Assembly (NCBI GenBank): GCA_913058195.1
Contig: CAJXPP010000126.1
Location: 1-6,477, forward strand
Direction: 5' to 3'
From: an uncultured Gammaproteobacteria bacterium
GTDB taxonomy: Bacteria; Pseudomonadota; Gammaproteobacteria; Nitrosococcales; Methylophagaceae
DNA length: 6,477 nt
The notes under the pieces were generated by a model that was not told where the DNA came from, made no database searches, and saw nothing but the letters and a program-made list of their open reading frames with translations. Below, in pieces: positions 1 through 6,094 of this stretch. The stretch's first letter is position 1. Each line of letters starts with the position of its first letter. The position numbers and the translations under genes were made by a program.

Positions 1-30
1 TCGGCAGCGTCAGATGTGTATAAGAGACAG
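1..30 (+). other. Nextera sequencing adapter (non-genomic)
   Basis: Bases 12-30 are exactly the 19-bp Tn5 mosaic end AGATGTGTATAAGAGACAG. Bases 1-11 (TCGGCAGCGTC) are the Read 1 tail of the Illumina Nextera transposase adapter, lacking only its first three bases. This is library-preparation sequence left on a read or contig end, not a transposon in the organism. Genomic sequence starts at base 31. The ATG at 14 lies in the adapter and creates the false N-terminus MCIRDS, fused in frame to the following gene. Confidence 0.98.
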
Positions 31-31
31 C

Positions 32-1747
32 AATAATCATCCAGAACGACAGCAAGATTTTTTCAGTCTGCAATCTGCTGATAGCCATGCCATTCTGCAA
101 AGAGAGCGCCATGGCACATTGTTTTATGACAATGAGCGTAAACTGAACCTATATATGCAAGGCCTGTGGCAAACAGACCCTCAACTCGTTCCCTATTCAC
201 TCGGCTTTGATCAATTACGAAAACCACAACCTTATTTTGATCAGTTAGGCTTACGTATACCTGATGTCTACGATGATATAAATACTGTCACAGGTATTGA
301 TCGCTATAGAGCAACCTTAGCCCATATGGCAGCTCATCAACGCTGGACTCGCCCTATCATTGCCGATAACTACAGTCCATTCCAACGCATGGCAGTAGAG
401 TTTATTGAAGATGCCCGCGTCGAACACTTAGCAATCCAGCAATATCCTGGTTTACGCCAACTGTTTATCCAGTTGCACCCACGTCCAATTGAGGGTGCCT
501 GCGATCCGGAAACACAATCTTGTCTGCGTCACCGTATTGCAATGCTATCGCTGGCATTACTCGATCCTGCTCATGGTTATACCGACCCTGATTTACTTGA
601 ATTTGCTGAACGCTTCCATACCGCCATGGCTGCTGGTGAATCGAGCACTAAAGAAATTGCCGGTATAGCCCTCTCTTACGTTGCCCGTACACGTATCCAA
701 AGCGATCAACTTGCCAATGTATTTTTTGACGATACGGAAATTGATTATCGCGATGATAACCGACATATGTGGATCTTTATCGAAGAAGGTGATGAAGAAG
801 AATCTTTTGATAATAATAATCAAAGTCAAGTCAAAGAGGAAGAGATACAAGGCTTACCCCCCCGCCACTATCCAGAATGGGATTATAATTCACAATCTTT
901 TCGACCTGATTGGGTTAGTGTTTACGAAGCTTTGCATCCCTCAGGCAATCCTAGTGATGTGGATGATTTATTAGAAAAACATAGCGCAGTATTGAAACGT
1001 CTTAAACAAATATTAGAGTTACTTAAACCACAAAACTATGTCCGGATTAGGTATCAAGAAGAAGGTTCAGAACTTGATCTCGATGTCGCTATTCGATCGT
1101 TAATAGATTTCAAAAGTGGTAGTACGCCTGATCCACGGATCAATATGAGCCATAAACATGATGGCCGTGATATTGCTGTGATGTTATTGCTCGACTTATC
1201 AGAATCTACTAATAATATTCCAGCGGGTGGCACTCAGACTATTTTAGAATTGTGCCAAGAGTCAGTGTCCCTATTATCTTGGTCAGTCGAACAACTGGGT
1301 GATAAATTTGCGATCGCGGGTTTCCATTCCAATACCCGCCATGATGTTCGTTACCATCATATAAAGGGGTTTAGCGAACATTGGGATGATGATGTCAAAG
1401 GACGTATTGCCGGTCTGAAAGCAGGCTATTCAACGCGTATGGGTGCAGCAATGCGCCATGCTGCTCATTATCTCGAAGCTCAAAAAGCAGATAAAAAATT
1501 GTTATTAGTGCTGACAGATGGTGAGCCTGCCGATATTGATGTCGATGATGATCGGCTATTAATTGAAGATACCCATAAAGCTGTTCAAGAACTCGATCAA
1601 CAAGGTATTTATAGTTACTGTATTAGCCTCGATCCACAAGCAGATGAGTATGTAAGGGATATTTTTGGTAACCAACATATGGTGATTGATAATGTGAATA
1701 AATTACCAGAAAAACTACCTGCTTTATTTGCCAGTCTAACTAAATAA
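32..1747 (+). CDS. VWA-domain protein, NorD/CbbO family (5' truncated)
   Basis: This is the C-terminal 571 residues of a NorD/CbbO-type protein. The family partners a MoxR-class AAA+ ATPase (NorQ or CbbQ) in activating nitric oxide reductase or RuBisCO in the cytoplasm. The N-terminal part is helical. It is followed by an acidic, Asn/Glu-rich linker (about codons 250-275, counting from base 14) and a C-terminal VWA domain. The metal-ion-dependent adhesion site looks complete: DLSES (Asp394, Ser396, Ser398), Thr474 in STRMGAAMRHA and Asp502 in LTDGEPAD, in the same numbering. The open reading frame formally begins at an ATG at base 14, but that ATG is adapter; the real start lies upstream of the window. 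The present length is near that of NorD (roughly 600 residues or more), whereas CbbO is longer, so the missing part could be short or substantial. The sequence alone does not separate NorD from CbbO, and the diagnostic upstream genes (norCBQ or cbbL/M and cbbQ) are missing. The family call is firm; the subfamily is open. Confidence 0.9.
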   Translation, partial: NNHPERQQDFFSLQSADSHAILQRERHGTLFYDNERKLNLYMQGLWQTDPQLVPYSLGFDQLRKPQPYFDQLGLRIPDVYDDINTVTGIDRYRATLAHMAAHQRWTRPIIADNYSPFQRMAVEFIEDARVEHLAIQQYPGLRQLFIQLHPRPIEGACDPETQSCLRHRIAMLSLALLDPAHGYTDPDLLEFAERFHTAMAAGESSTKEIAGIALSYVARTRIQSDQLANVFFDDTEIDYRDDNRHMWIFIEEGDEEESFDNNNQSQVKEEEIQGLPPRHYPEWDYNSQSFRPDWVSVYEALHPSGNPSDVDDLLEKHSAVLKRLKQILELLKPQNYVRIRYQEEGSELDLDVAIRSLIDFKSGSTPDPRINMSHKHDGRDIAVMLLLDLSESTNNIPAGGTQTILELCQESVSLLSWSVEQLGDKFAIAGFHSNTRHDVRYHHIKGFSEHWDDDVKGRIAGLKAGYSTRMGAAMRHAAHYLEAQKADKKLLLVLTDGEPADIDVDDDRLLIEDTHKAVQELDQQGIYSYCISLDPQADEYVRDIFGNQHMVIDNVNKLPEKLPALFASLTK

Positions 1748-1766
1748 GCATCAAAATACAGGTCCT

Positions 1767-1822
1767 AACTTATAGCACTAAATAATATTAGGGTAAGCTA
1801 TAGCCAGTTGCTATTATAAGTT
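1767..1822 (+). repeat. Imperfect inverted repeat in VWA-DUF4197 spacer
   Basis: AACTTATAGCA (1767-1777) and TGCTATTATAAGTT (1809-1822) are reverse complements apart from a 3-base bulge. The 31-base loop contains the small palindrome GCTATAGC (1797-1804). It is AT-rich with no T-run after it, so it does not look like an intrinsic terminator. It could be an operator or an mRNA leader fold of the downstream DUF4197 gene, or chance in AT-rich DNA. Confidence 0.3.
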
Positions 1823-1837
1823 CACAATACTGAATTC

Positions 1838-1841
1838 AGGA
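1838..1841 (+). promoter_or_regulatory. Ribosome binding site of DUF4197 gene
   Basis: AGGA lies 8 bases before the ATG at 1850. This supports that start, which is also the one that gives a complete signal peptide. Confidence 0.65.
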
Positions 1842-1849
1842 TCACTATT

Positions 1850-2620
1850 ATGTTGTCAAAAAAAATTATAACCGCTCTATTAGTAACGACAATTGCCTTT
1901 AGCTCATCAAGCTATGCTGACTGGGGATCTTTTTTAAAAGATTTAACCACTGCAGGAGAAGAATTGCTCTCCAATCCAGACACGGCTTCAACTGTAACTT
2001 CATCAGCATCTAATTTAGACTACGATACGATTGTCTCTGGCTTGAAAGAAGCACTGGATGTCGGCACGCGACAAGCTGTTAATAGTGTTAGCCAAAAAGA
2101 CGGTTACTTATCAAATGAATTAATCAAAATTGCCATGCCTACTGAGTTACAACAAGCCAGCGGGTTAATGAGAAAGTTTGGTTTAAGCGCGCTTGCTGAT
2201 GAATTTGAACAAAGTATTAATCATGCAGCAGAAGCTGCTGCACCTCAAGCAACTAATATCATTGTTGGCGCTATAAAAGAAATGAGTATTGAAGATGCCA
2301 ATACGATCCTACAAGGTTCTGATGATGCGGCTACACAATATTTTCGAGATAAAACCAGCGCCCAATTATCCGAGCTATTCCGTCCAAGCATTGAAAGCTC
2401 ACTCAATCAAGTGGGTTCAACAAAATATTACAATGAACTAACAGGCCAAGTTGCTGCAGTACCATTAATTGGTGAAACGATAAACCTTGATTTACCAGGT
2501 TACGTTACTGAACAAGCTCTTAACGGTCTATTCACTGTTATAGCCCAAGAAGAAAAGAAAATAAGAGAGAATCCAGCAGCACGAACAACTGAATTGTTGA
2601 AACAAGTTTTTGGTAAATAA
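1850..2620 (+). CDS. DUF4197 domain-containing secreted protein
   Basis: The 256-residue protein has a clear Sec signal peptide: positive MLSKK, a hydrophobic stretch at residues 6-17, then SSSSYA with probable cleavage after Ala23 (SYA|DW). There is no lipobox cysteine, so a soluble periplasmic location is inferred. The mature part matches the DUF4197 family over its full length. It has the segment around LMRKFGLSALADEFE (residues 106-120) and NHAAEAAAP (residues 124-132), then the C-terminal block with a repeated Thr/Tyr-rich helix and PAARTTELLKQVFGK at the end. The family is widespread in proteobacteria and has no established biochemical role. The gene starts 102 bases after the VWA gene and ends 76 bases before the haem-protein gene, all on the same strand. 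The spacers are wide for a tight operon, so co-transcription is possible but unproven. Confidence 0.92.
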   Translation: MLSKKIITALLVTTIAFSSSSYADWGSFLKDLTTAGEELLSNPDTASTVTSSASNLDYDTIVSGLKEALDVGTRQAVNSVSQKDGYLSNELIKIAMPTELQQASGLMRKFGLSALADEFEQSINHAAEAAAPQATNIIVGAIKEMSIEDANTILQGSDDAATQYFRDKTSAQLSELFRPSIESSLNQVGSTKYYNELTGQVAAVPLIGETINLDLPGYVTEQALNGLFTVIAQEEKKIRENPAARTTELLKQVFGK

Positions 2621-2684
2621 TCAGCTAGCAAACTACTCTGGCCTACCAATTTATATTAGTATAACCACCACCAAAATTAAAATA

Positions 2685-2690
2685 AGAGAG
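2685..2690 (+). promoter_or_regulatory. Ribosome binding site of haem-protein gene
   Basis: Purine-rich AGAGAG stands 6 bases before the ATG at 2697 and supports that start. Confidence 0.5.
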
Positions 2691-2696
2691 AACTAA

Positions 2697-3464
2697 ATGT
2701 CAGCACCCACTCATAAACTTAATCTGTGTAGCCAAGGCATCGCACTTAAGGCTTTATTTACTGGCTATTTAGTCGTTGTGGCAGTTGGCTATCTAATGGC
2801 CGTTGTGCAAATTCAACTTACCCATGGAATGGCTGATGGTGAAATGGGCTTATCCGTTGACGATATTGTTTACAGTTATTATGGTAAACGTTCTGGTTCT
2901 GCACTTGAAGCAAAACTTAATGGTTCAATGAAGTTAATGGCTTCCGAACAAGATCGTTTAAAAATCATCAACTGGGTTCATAAAGGGGCTGATGAAAAAG
3001 CCTTTTATGACACGGGTATTCGTAAAATAATTGATACTAACTGTATCGCTTGTCACAACGCTTCTTCTGGTTTACCTATTCCTGATTGGACAAAATTTGA
3101 AAATGTTGCTGAAAAAGCTAAAACTGATACAGGTGCAAGCTTTTCTTCGTTAGCTCGTGTGTCACATATTCACTTATTTGGTATAGCTTTCATCTTTATG
3201 TTTATAGGCCTTATTTTTAGTCTTGCTGCTGGCGTGCCTAAATACCTAAAAGCAAGTGTTATTGTAATGCCTTATATCTTCCTTATGATTGATATTTCTT
3301 CATGGTGGCTAACTAAACTTAACCCTAACTTTGCATGGTTAGTTATCATTGGTGGTGGTGCCATGGCGTTATCATTTGCTTTTATGTGGACTGTTTCAAT
3401 GTATGAAATGTGGATCATGCCTCGCCTTCATAGCGATAGTCGTGATGCATTATTAGATGAGTAA
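2697..3464 (+). CDS. Membrane-anchored c-type haem protein, four membrane segments
   Basis: I do not recognise a named family for this 255-residue protein. Hydrophobic segments lie at about residues 15-38, 158-180, 185-207 and 213-235. Between the first and second is a loop of about 115 residues carrying one haem c attachment motif, CIACH (Cys116, Cys119, His120). By analogy with c-type cytochromes this loop should face the periplasm. A histidine pair, His157 and His159 (SHIHLFG), sits at the mouth of the second segment and could ligate haem or bind quinone; that is inference. The loop also holds a charged, helical stretch (residues 65-112) that precedes the haem motif. A single small haem domain embedded between membrane helices suggests an electron-transfer subunit or redox sensor rather than a soluble cytochrome. 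The gene follows the VWA and DUF4197 genes on the same strand, and a NorD-like neighbour would suit a respiratory role. Assignment as a haem protein is fairly strong; the function is unknown. Confidence 0.8.
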   Translation: MSAPTHKLNLCSQGIALKALFTGYLVVVAVGYLMAVVQIQLTHGMADGEMGLSVDDIVYSYYGKRSGSALEAKLNGSMKLMASEQDRLKIINWVHKGADEKAFYDTGIRKIIDTNCIACHNASSGLPIPDWTKFENVAEKAKTDTGASFSSLARVSHIHLFGIAFIFMFIGLIFSLAAGVPKYLKASVIVMPYIFLMIDISSWWLTKLNPNFAWLVIIGGGAMALSFAFMWTVSMYEMWIMPRLHSDSRDALLDE

Positions 3465-3597
3465 GTAGTTCCTTTTTTAATTTTATTACTTGTATTAAGA
3501 ACAGTTATCCTAGCCCCTTACCTATCAAGTGCTGTGATGTATAGAGTGAAAGCTACGTCAGAGGTAATATCATTGCTTATATTGAAAGGTGTCATAC

Positions 3598-3603
3598 AGA
3601 AGG
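3598..3603 (+). promoter_or_regulatory. Possible ribosome binding site of NYN gene
   Basis: AGAAGG lies 15 bases before the ATG at 3619, a longer spacing than usual. It falls inside the 10-codon extension that would result from the GTG at 3589. That GTG has no usable site of its own, because the nearest purine run (GAAAGG, 3584-3589) overlaps it. The ATG at 3619 is therefore preferred. Confidence 0.4.
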
Positions 3604-3618
3604 TTCAAGCCTAAAATA

Positions 3619-4107
3619 ATGAAAACAGTTTCAATATTTGTAGATGTTCAAAATATTTATTACACCACACGTCAAATTTATCACTGTCACTTTGACTACA
3701 ATAAATTTTGGGCTAAAACAACTGCTAACCGGAAAGTAATCAAAGCCATTGCCTACACCACTGATCGTGGTGATGAAAAGCAACGTCAATTTCAAAACAT
3801 ATTGCGAGCAATTGGCTTTGAGGTAAAACTAAAACCCTTTATTCAACGAGCAGATGGCTCAGCCAAAGGTGATTGGGATGTTGGTATCACATTGGATGCT
3901 ATCGAACATGCCGCCAATTCAGATGTAGTGGTATTAGCCTCTGGAGATGGTGACTTTGATTTGTTGGTCAACAAAATGCGTGATAAGCATCATTCAAGCG
4001 TTGAAGTTTATGGCGTACCACAATTAACGGCAAAATCATTAATTGATGCAGCCTCGGTGTTTAACCCTATCGATCAGCAGCTATTACTTAATCCACCAGC
4101 ATATTAA
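3619..4107 (+). CDS. NYN domain protein, LabA/DUF88-like (putative ribonuclease)
   Basis: The 162-residue protein is essentially one NYN (PIN-like) domain. It begins MKTVSIFVDVQNIYY with the acidic Asp9 and Asn12 typical of the family's first strand. It continues with KGDWDVGITLDAI (Lys83, Asp85, Asp87, Asp93) and the signature VVVLASGDGDFDLLV (Asp110, Asp112), then a final strand and helix (VEVYGVP, SLIDAASVF). The set of acidic residues expected to bind metal is present, so nuclease activity is plausible. Proteins of this family are predicted or shown to act on RNA; the substrate here is unknown. A GTG at 3589 would add ten residues, but family members start almost directly at the first strand, so the ATG at 3619 was chosen. 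A 154-base gap separates it from the haem gene, and the yaeQ gene follows after only 14 bases, suggesting a two-gene operon. Confidence 0.88.
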   Translation: MKTVSIFVDVQNIYYTTRQIYHCHFDYNKFWAKTTANRKVIKAIAYTTDRGDEKQRQFQNILRAIGFEVKLKPFIQRADGSAKGDWDVGITLDAIEHAANSDVVVLASGDGDFDLLVNKMRDKHHSSVEVYGVPQLTAKSLIDAASVFNPIDQQLLLNPPAY

Positions 4108-4121
4108 TCACCGAGCATTTT

Positions 4122-4649
4122 ATGGCCATCAGTTCTACCATCAACAAAGTATCGCTTTCTATCGCCAATATGGATACGCATTATTACCAAAGCCATGAGT
4201 TGACTGTAGCACAACACCCATCTGAAAATGATTTCCGCTTTATGGTTCGCCTCATCGCCTTTATATTAAATGCCGATGAGCAACTCACATTTACCAAAGG
4301 AATGAATAACGATGACCAACCAGAGCTTTGGCAAAAATCATTAAGCGATGAAATTGAACTATGGATTGATTTTGGTCAGCTTGATGAGAAACGAATTCGT
4401 AAGGCCTGTGGTCGTGCCAAGCAAGTCATTATCTATACTTACCATGAGGGTAAGGCCAGCGTATGGTGGCAGCAACAAAAAGAAAAATGCCAACGTTTTA
4501 ATAACCTATCCGTTATTCAGATTAATGCCGACGGCATAGATTCATTGCTTCAACGTTCAATGCAGTTGCAGTGCAATATCCAAGATGATGTTATGTATTT
4601 AAGTGATGATAATGATTCCCATAGCATCACATTCACTAAAATGAATTAA
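4122..4649 (+). CDS. yaeQ: YaeQ family protein
   Basis: The 175-residue product aligns by eye with E. coli YaeQ (about 181 residues) from end to end. Matching segments include an N-terminal strand with ANMDTHYY, the HPSE block (residues 32-35), MVRLIAF, LTFTKG, an ELWIDFG strand (residues 79-85), DEKRIRKACGRAKQV (residues 88-102), SVWWQQQKEKC and the C-terminal RSMQLQCNIQD followed by a strand ending LSDD. YaeQ has a compact PD-(D/E)xK-nuclease-like fold. In E. coli its overexpression was reported to compensate for loss of the elongation factor RfaH, and no enzymatic activity is firmly assigned. The first position of the E. coli WIELG motif pair is conserved, but Glu is replaced by Asp83 (WIDFG). 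The start is supported by full-length agreement; the ribosome site (GAG at 4113-4115) is weak. It follows the NYN gene closely and may be translationally coupled. Confidence 0.93.
   Translation: MAISSTINKVSLSIANMDTHYYQSHELTVAQHPSENDFRFMVRLIAFILNADEQLTFTKGMNNDDQPELWQKSLSDEIELWIDFGQLDEKRIRKACGRAKQVIIYTYHEGKASVWWQQQKEKCQRFNNLSVIQINADGIDSLLQRSMQLQCNIQDDVMYLSDDNDSHSITFTKMN
4646..4649. other. Overlapping stop codons of convergent genes
   Basis: The self-complementary TTAA supplies the yaeQ stop (TAA at 4647-4649, + strand) and the symporter stop (TAA read from 4648 to 4646, - strand). No intergenic space remains for a conventional terminator, and no hairpin with a T-run was seen near the junction. 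Confidence 0.95.
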
Positions 4650-5998
4650 TGCCTTGTTTCCTCTTGGAAATAGGCTTTTGTTAATTTAAATACCACAGGA
4701 CTCAGCAACAGTAGAGCAATCAAGTTAGGTAATGCCATTAATGCATTTAAGGTATCAGCTACCAACCAGATGAACGTCAAGTTAGCCGTAGCGCCAATCG
4801 GCACCGCAATCACCCAAAACACTCTAAATGGAATTATTGAACGTACACCAAATAAGTATTCAACACAGCGCTCACCATAAACACTCCAGCCAAGAATGGT
4901 GGTAAAGGCAAACACACTTAAGCCAAGTGTAACGACATAGCCTCCCCAGCCCGGCAACACCGATTCAAAGGCTAATGACGATAAAGTCGCCCCCGTTTCA
5001 CCGCTAGTCCATACCCCTGAAATAATAATAACTAAACCCGTGATTGAACAAATTACAATCGTATCTATAAAAGTACCAACCATTGCGATTGTACCTTGGC
5101 GAACAGGACTGTCCGTTACCGCAGAAGCATGAGCAATCGGCGCACTACCTAAGCCCGCTTCATTAGAGAACACACCTCGGGCCACACCAAATCTAATTGC
5201 AGCCCAGACTGCGGCTCCTGCAAAACCTCCCGTTGCTGCAACAGGTGTAAAAGCTGATTCAAAGATTAACGCAAATGCATCTGGCAATAACTCGGCTTGG
5301 CTGAACAAAATATAAGCACCAGCAAGTACATAACTAATCGCCATAATCGGCACTAACCTGCCTGCAACTTCAGCAATACGTTTGATTCCACCTATCAACA
5401 CTAAACCGACTAAAGCTGCGATAACGAGCCCTGTAACAAGGTGAGGGATATCAAATTTCGAATTTAATACATCAGCAACAGAATTGGCCTGTATCGTATT
5501 ACCAATACCAAACCCAGCTAAGGCACCGAATATAGCAAAGGCAGTACCTAGCCACATTAACTTTGGACTCAAACCATTTTTAATATAATACATAGGGCCA
5601 CCGACTTTATTACCTTTTTCATCGGTTTCACGAAAATGTACTGCTAATACAGCTTCAGCATATTTAGTTGCCATGCCGACTAGTGCCGTCATCCACATCC
5701 AAAATAATGCACCTGGGCCACCAAGAAATATTGCCGTTGCTACACCAGCAATATTACCCGTGCCAATCGTGGCAGATAACGATGTCATTAGGGCATTAAA
5801 CGGTAAAATATCACCTTCACCTTGCTGATTTTTATCTCTACCTCGCCATAACATCGAAAAGCCATAGCCTAATTTAAATAGCGGCATTAACTTCAAACCC
5901 AGCATTAAAAATATACCTGTGCCTAAAATTAAGACGAGCATTGCTGGTCCCCAAACAATACTATTTAGTTGAGAGATTAGGTCAGTGAGCCACGCCAT
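4646..5998 (-). CDS. Alanine/glycine:cation symporter (AGCS family)
   Basis: This 450-residue inner-membrane protein imports small neutral amino acids, typically alanine or glycine, with Na+ or another cation. It shows about eleven hydrophobic segments and the family's hallmark sequences: SATIGTGNIAGVATAI (residues 75-90) with GGPGALFWMW next to it, TKYAEAVLAVHFRE (residues 111-124), GGPMYYI (133-139), GVARGVFSNEAGLGSAPIAH (271-290) and FTTILGWSVYGER (365-377). In the family the first and fourth blocks line the substrate and ion path. Length is normal (about 440-540 residues) and both ends look intact. The start is supported by AAGGA seven bases upstream. Exact substrate and the cation cannot be read from the sequence. 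Transcription comes from the right, where the partial methyltransferase gene ends 96 bases upstream; the spacer carries a 14-bp palindrome, so the gene may have its own regulated promoter. It converges with yaeQ. Confidence 0.95.
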   Translation of the reverse strand: MAWLTDLISQLNSIVWGPAMLVLILGTGIFLMLGLKLMPLFKLGYGFSMLWRGRDKNQQGEGDILPFNALMTSLSATIGTGNIAGVATAIFLGGPGALFWMWMTALVGMATKYAEAVLAVHFRETDEKGNKVGGPMYYIKNGLSPKLMWLGTAFAIFGALAGFGIGNTIQANSVADVLNSKFDIPHLVTGLVIAALVGLVLIGGIKRIAEVAGRLVPIMAISYVLAGAYILFSQAELLPDAFALIFESAFTPVAATGGFAGAAVWAAIRFGVARGVFSNEAGLGSAPIAHASAVTDSPVRQGTIAMVGTFIDTIVICSITGLVIIISGVWTSGETGATLSSLAFESVLPGWGGYVVTLGLSVFAFTTILGWSVYGERCVEYLFGVRSIIPFRVFWVIAVPIGATANLTFIWLVADTLNALMALPNLIALLLLSPVVFKLTKAYFQEETRH

Positions 5999-6005
5999 TA
6001 TTTAT

Positions 6006-6010
6006 TCCTT
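6006..6010 (-). promoter_or_regulatory. Ribosome binding site of symporter gene
   Basis: Read on the - strand, AAGGA precedes the ATG at 5998 by seven bases, an optimal spacing, and fixes the start of the AGCS gene. Confidence 0.85.
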
Positions 6011-6031
6011 GAAGTGTTTACTTAATGGTGC

Positions 6032-6045
6032 CAATGCTAGCATTG
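6032..6045. promoter_or_regulatory. Perfect 14-bp palindrome, candidate operator
   Basis: CAATGCTAGCATTG is fully self-complementary with no loop, in the 96-base spacer upstream of the symporter gene, 34 bases from its start codon. Perfect dyads of this size suit binding by a dimeric regulator. No T-run follows, so a terminator is unlikely. No convincing -35/-10 pair was found around it. Operator function is inferred from position and symmetry only. Confidence 0.4.
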
Positions 6046-6094
6046 AAGTTTGAGGTTGACCTAACACTAGTTGGATAAACGACTCTAACTAACA

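Noticed and set aside
12..30. A Tn5-type 19-bp mosaic end, suggesting a mobile element at the left edge
   Set aside because: It sits at the extreme window end joined to the Nextera Read 1 tail, with no transposase or matching second end. It is library adapter, not a genomic transposon.
593..850. Open frame of 85 codons on the - strand
   Set aside because: It lies wholly inside the VWA coding region, has no family resemblance and has a low-complexity composition from the antisense of an acidic linker.
681..974. Open frame of 97 codons on the + strand
   Set aside because: It is a frame-shifted shadow of the VWA gene; the VWA frame carries recognisable family sequence throughout this interval.
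2224..2242. Hairpin-like inverted repeat TGCAGCAG-AAG-CTGCTGCA
   Set aside because: It encodes the alanine-rich HAAEAAA helix of the DUF4197 family. The repeat follows from alanine codons, there is no T-run, and it sits mid-gene.
3465..3500. T-rich stretch after the haem-protein gene as an intrinsic terminator
   Set aside because: The T-run lacks a GC-rich hairpin before it. A 6-bp TTACCT/AGGTAA pairing further on (arms near 3515 and 3562) is too short and too far apart.
3589..3618. GTG at 3589 as the start of the NYN gene
   Set aside because: It has no usable ribosome site and would add ten residues before the first strand of the domain, where family members normally begin.
4348..4539. Open frame of 63 codons on the + strand
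   Set aside because: It is nested in yaeQ in another frame, and the YaeQ frame is conserved across it.
3619..4649. Toxin-antitoxin or defence module made of the NYN and YaeQ genes
   Set aside because: YaeQ is a conserved proteobacterial housekeeping-type protein, not an antitoxin. No small partner, repeat, integrase or composition shift marks an island here.
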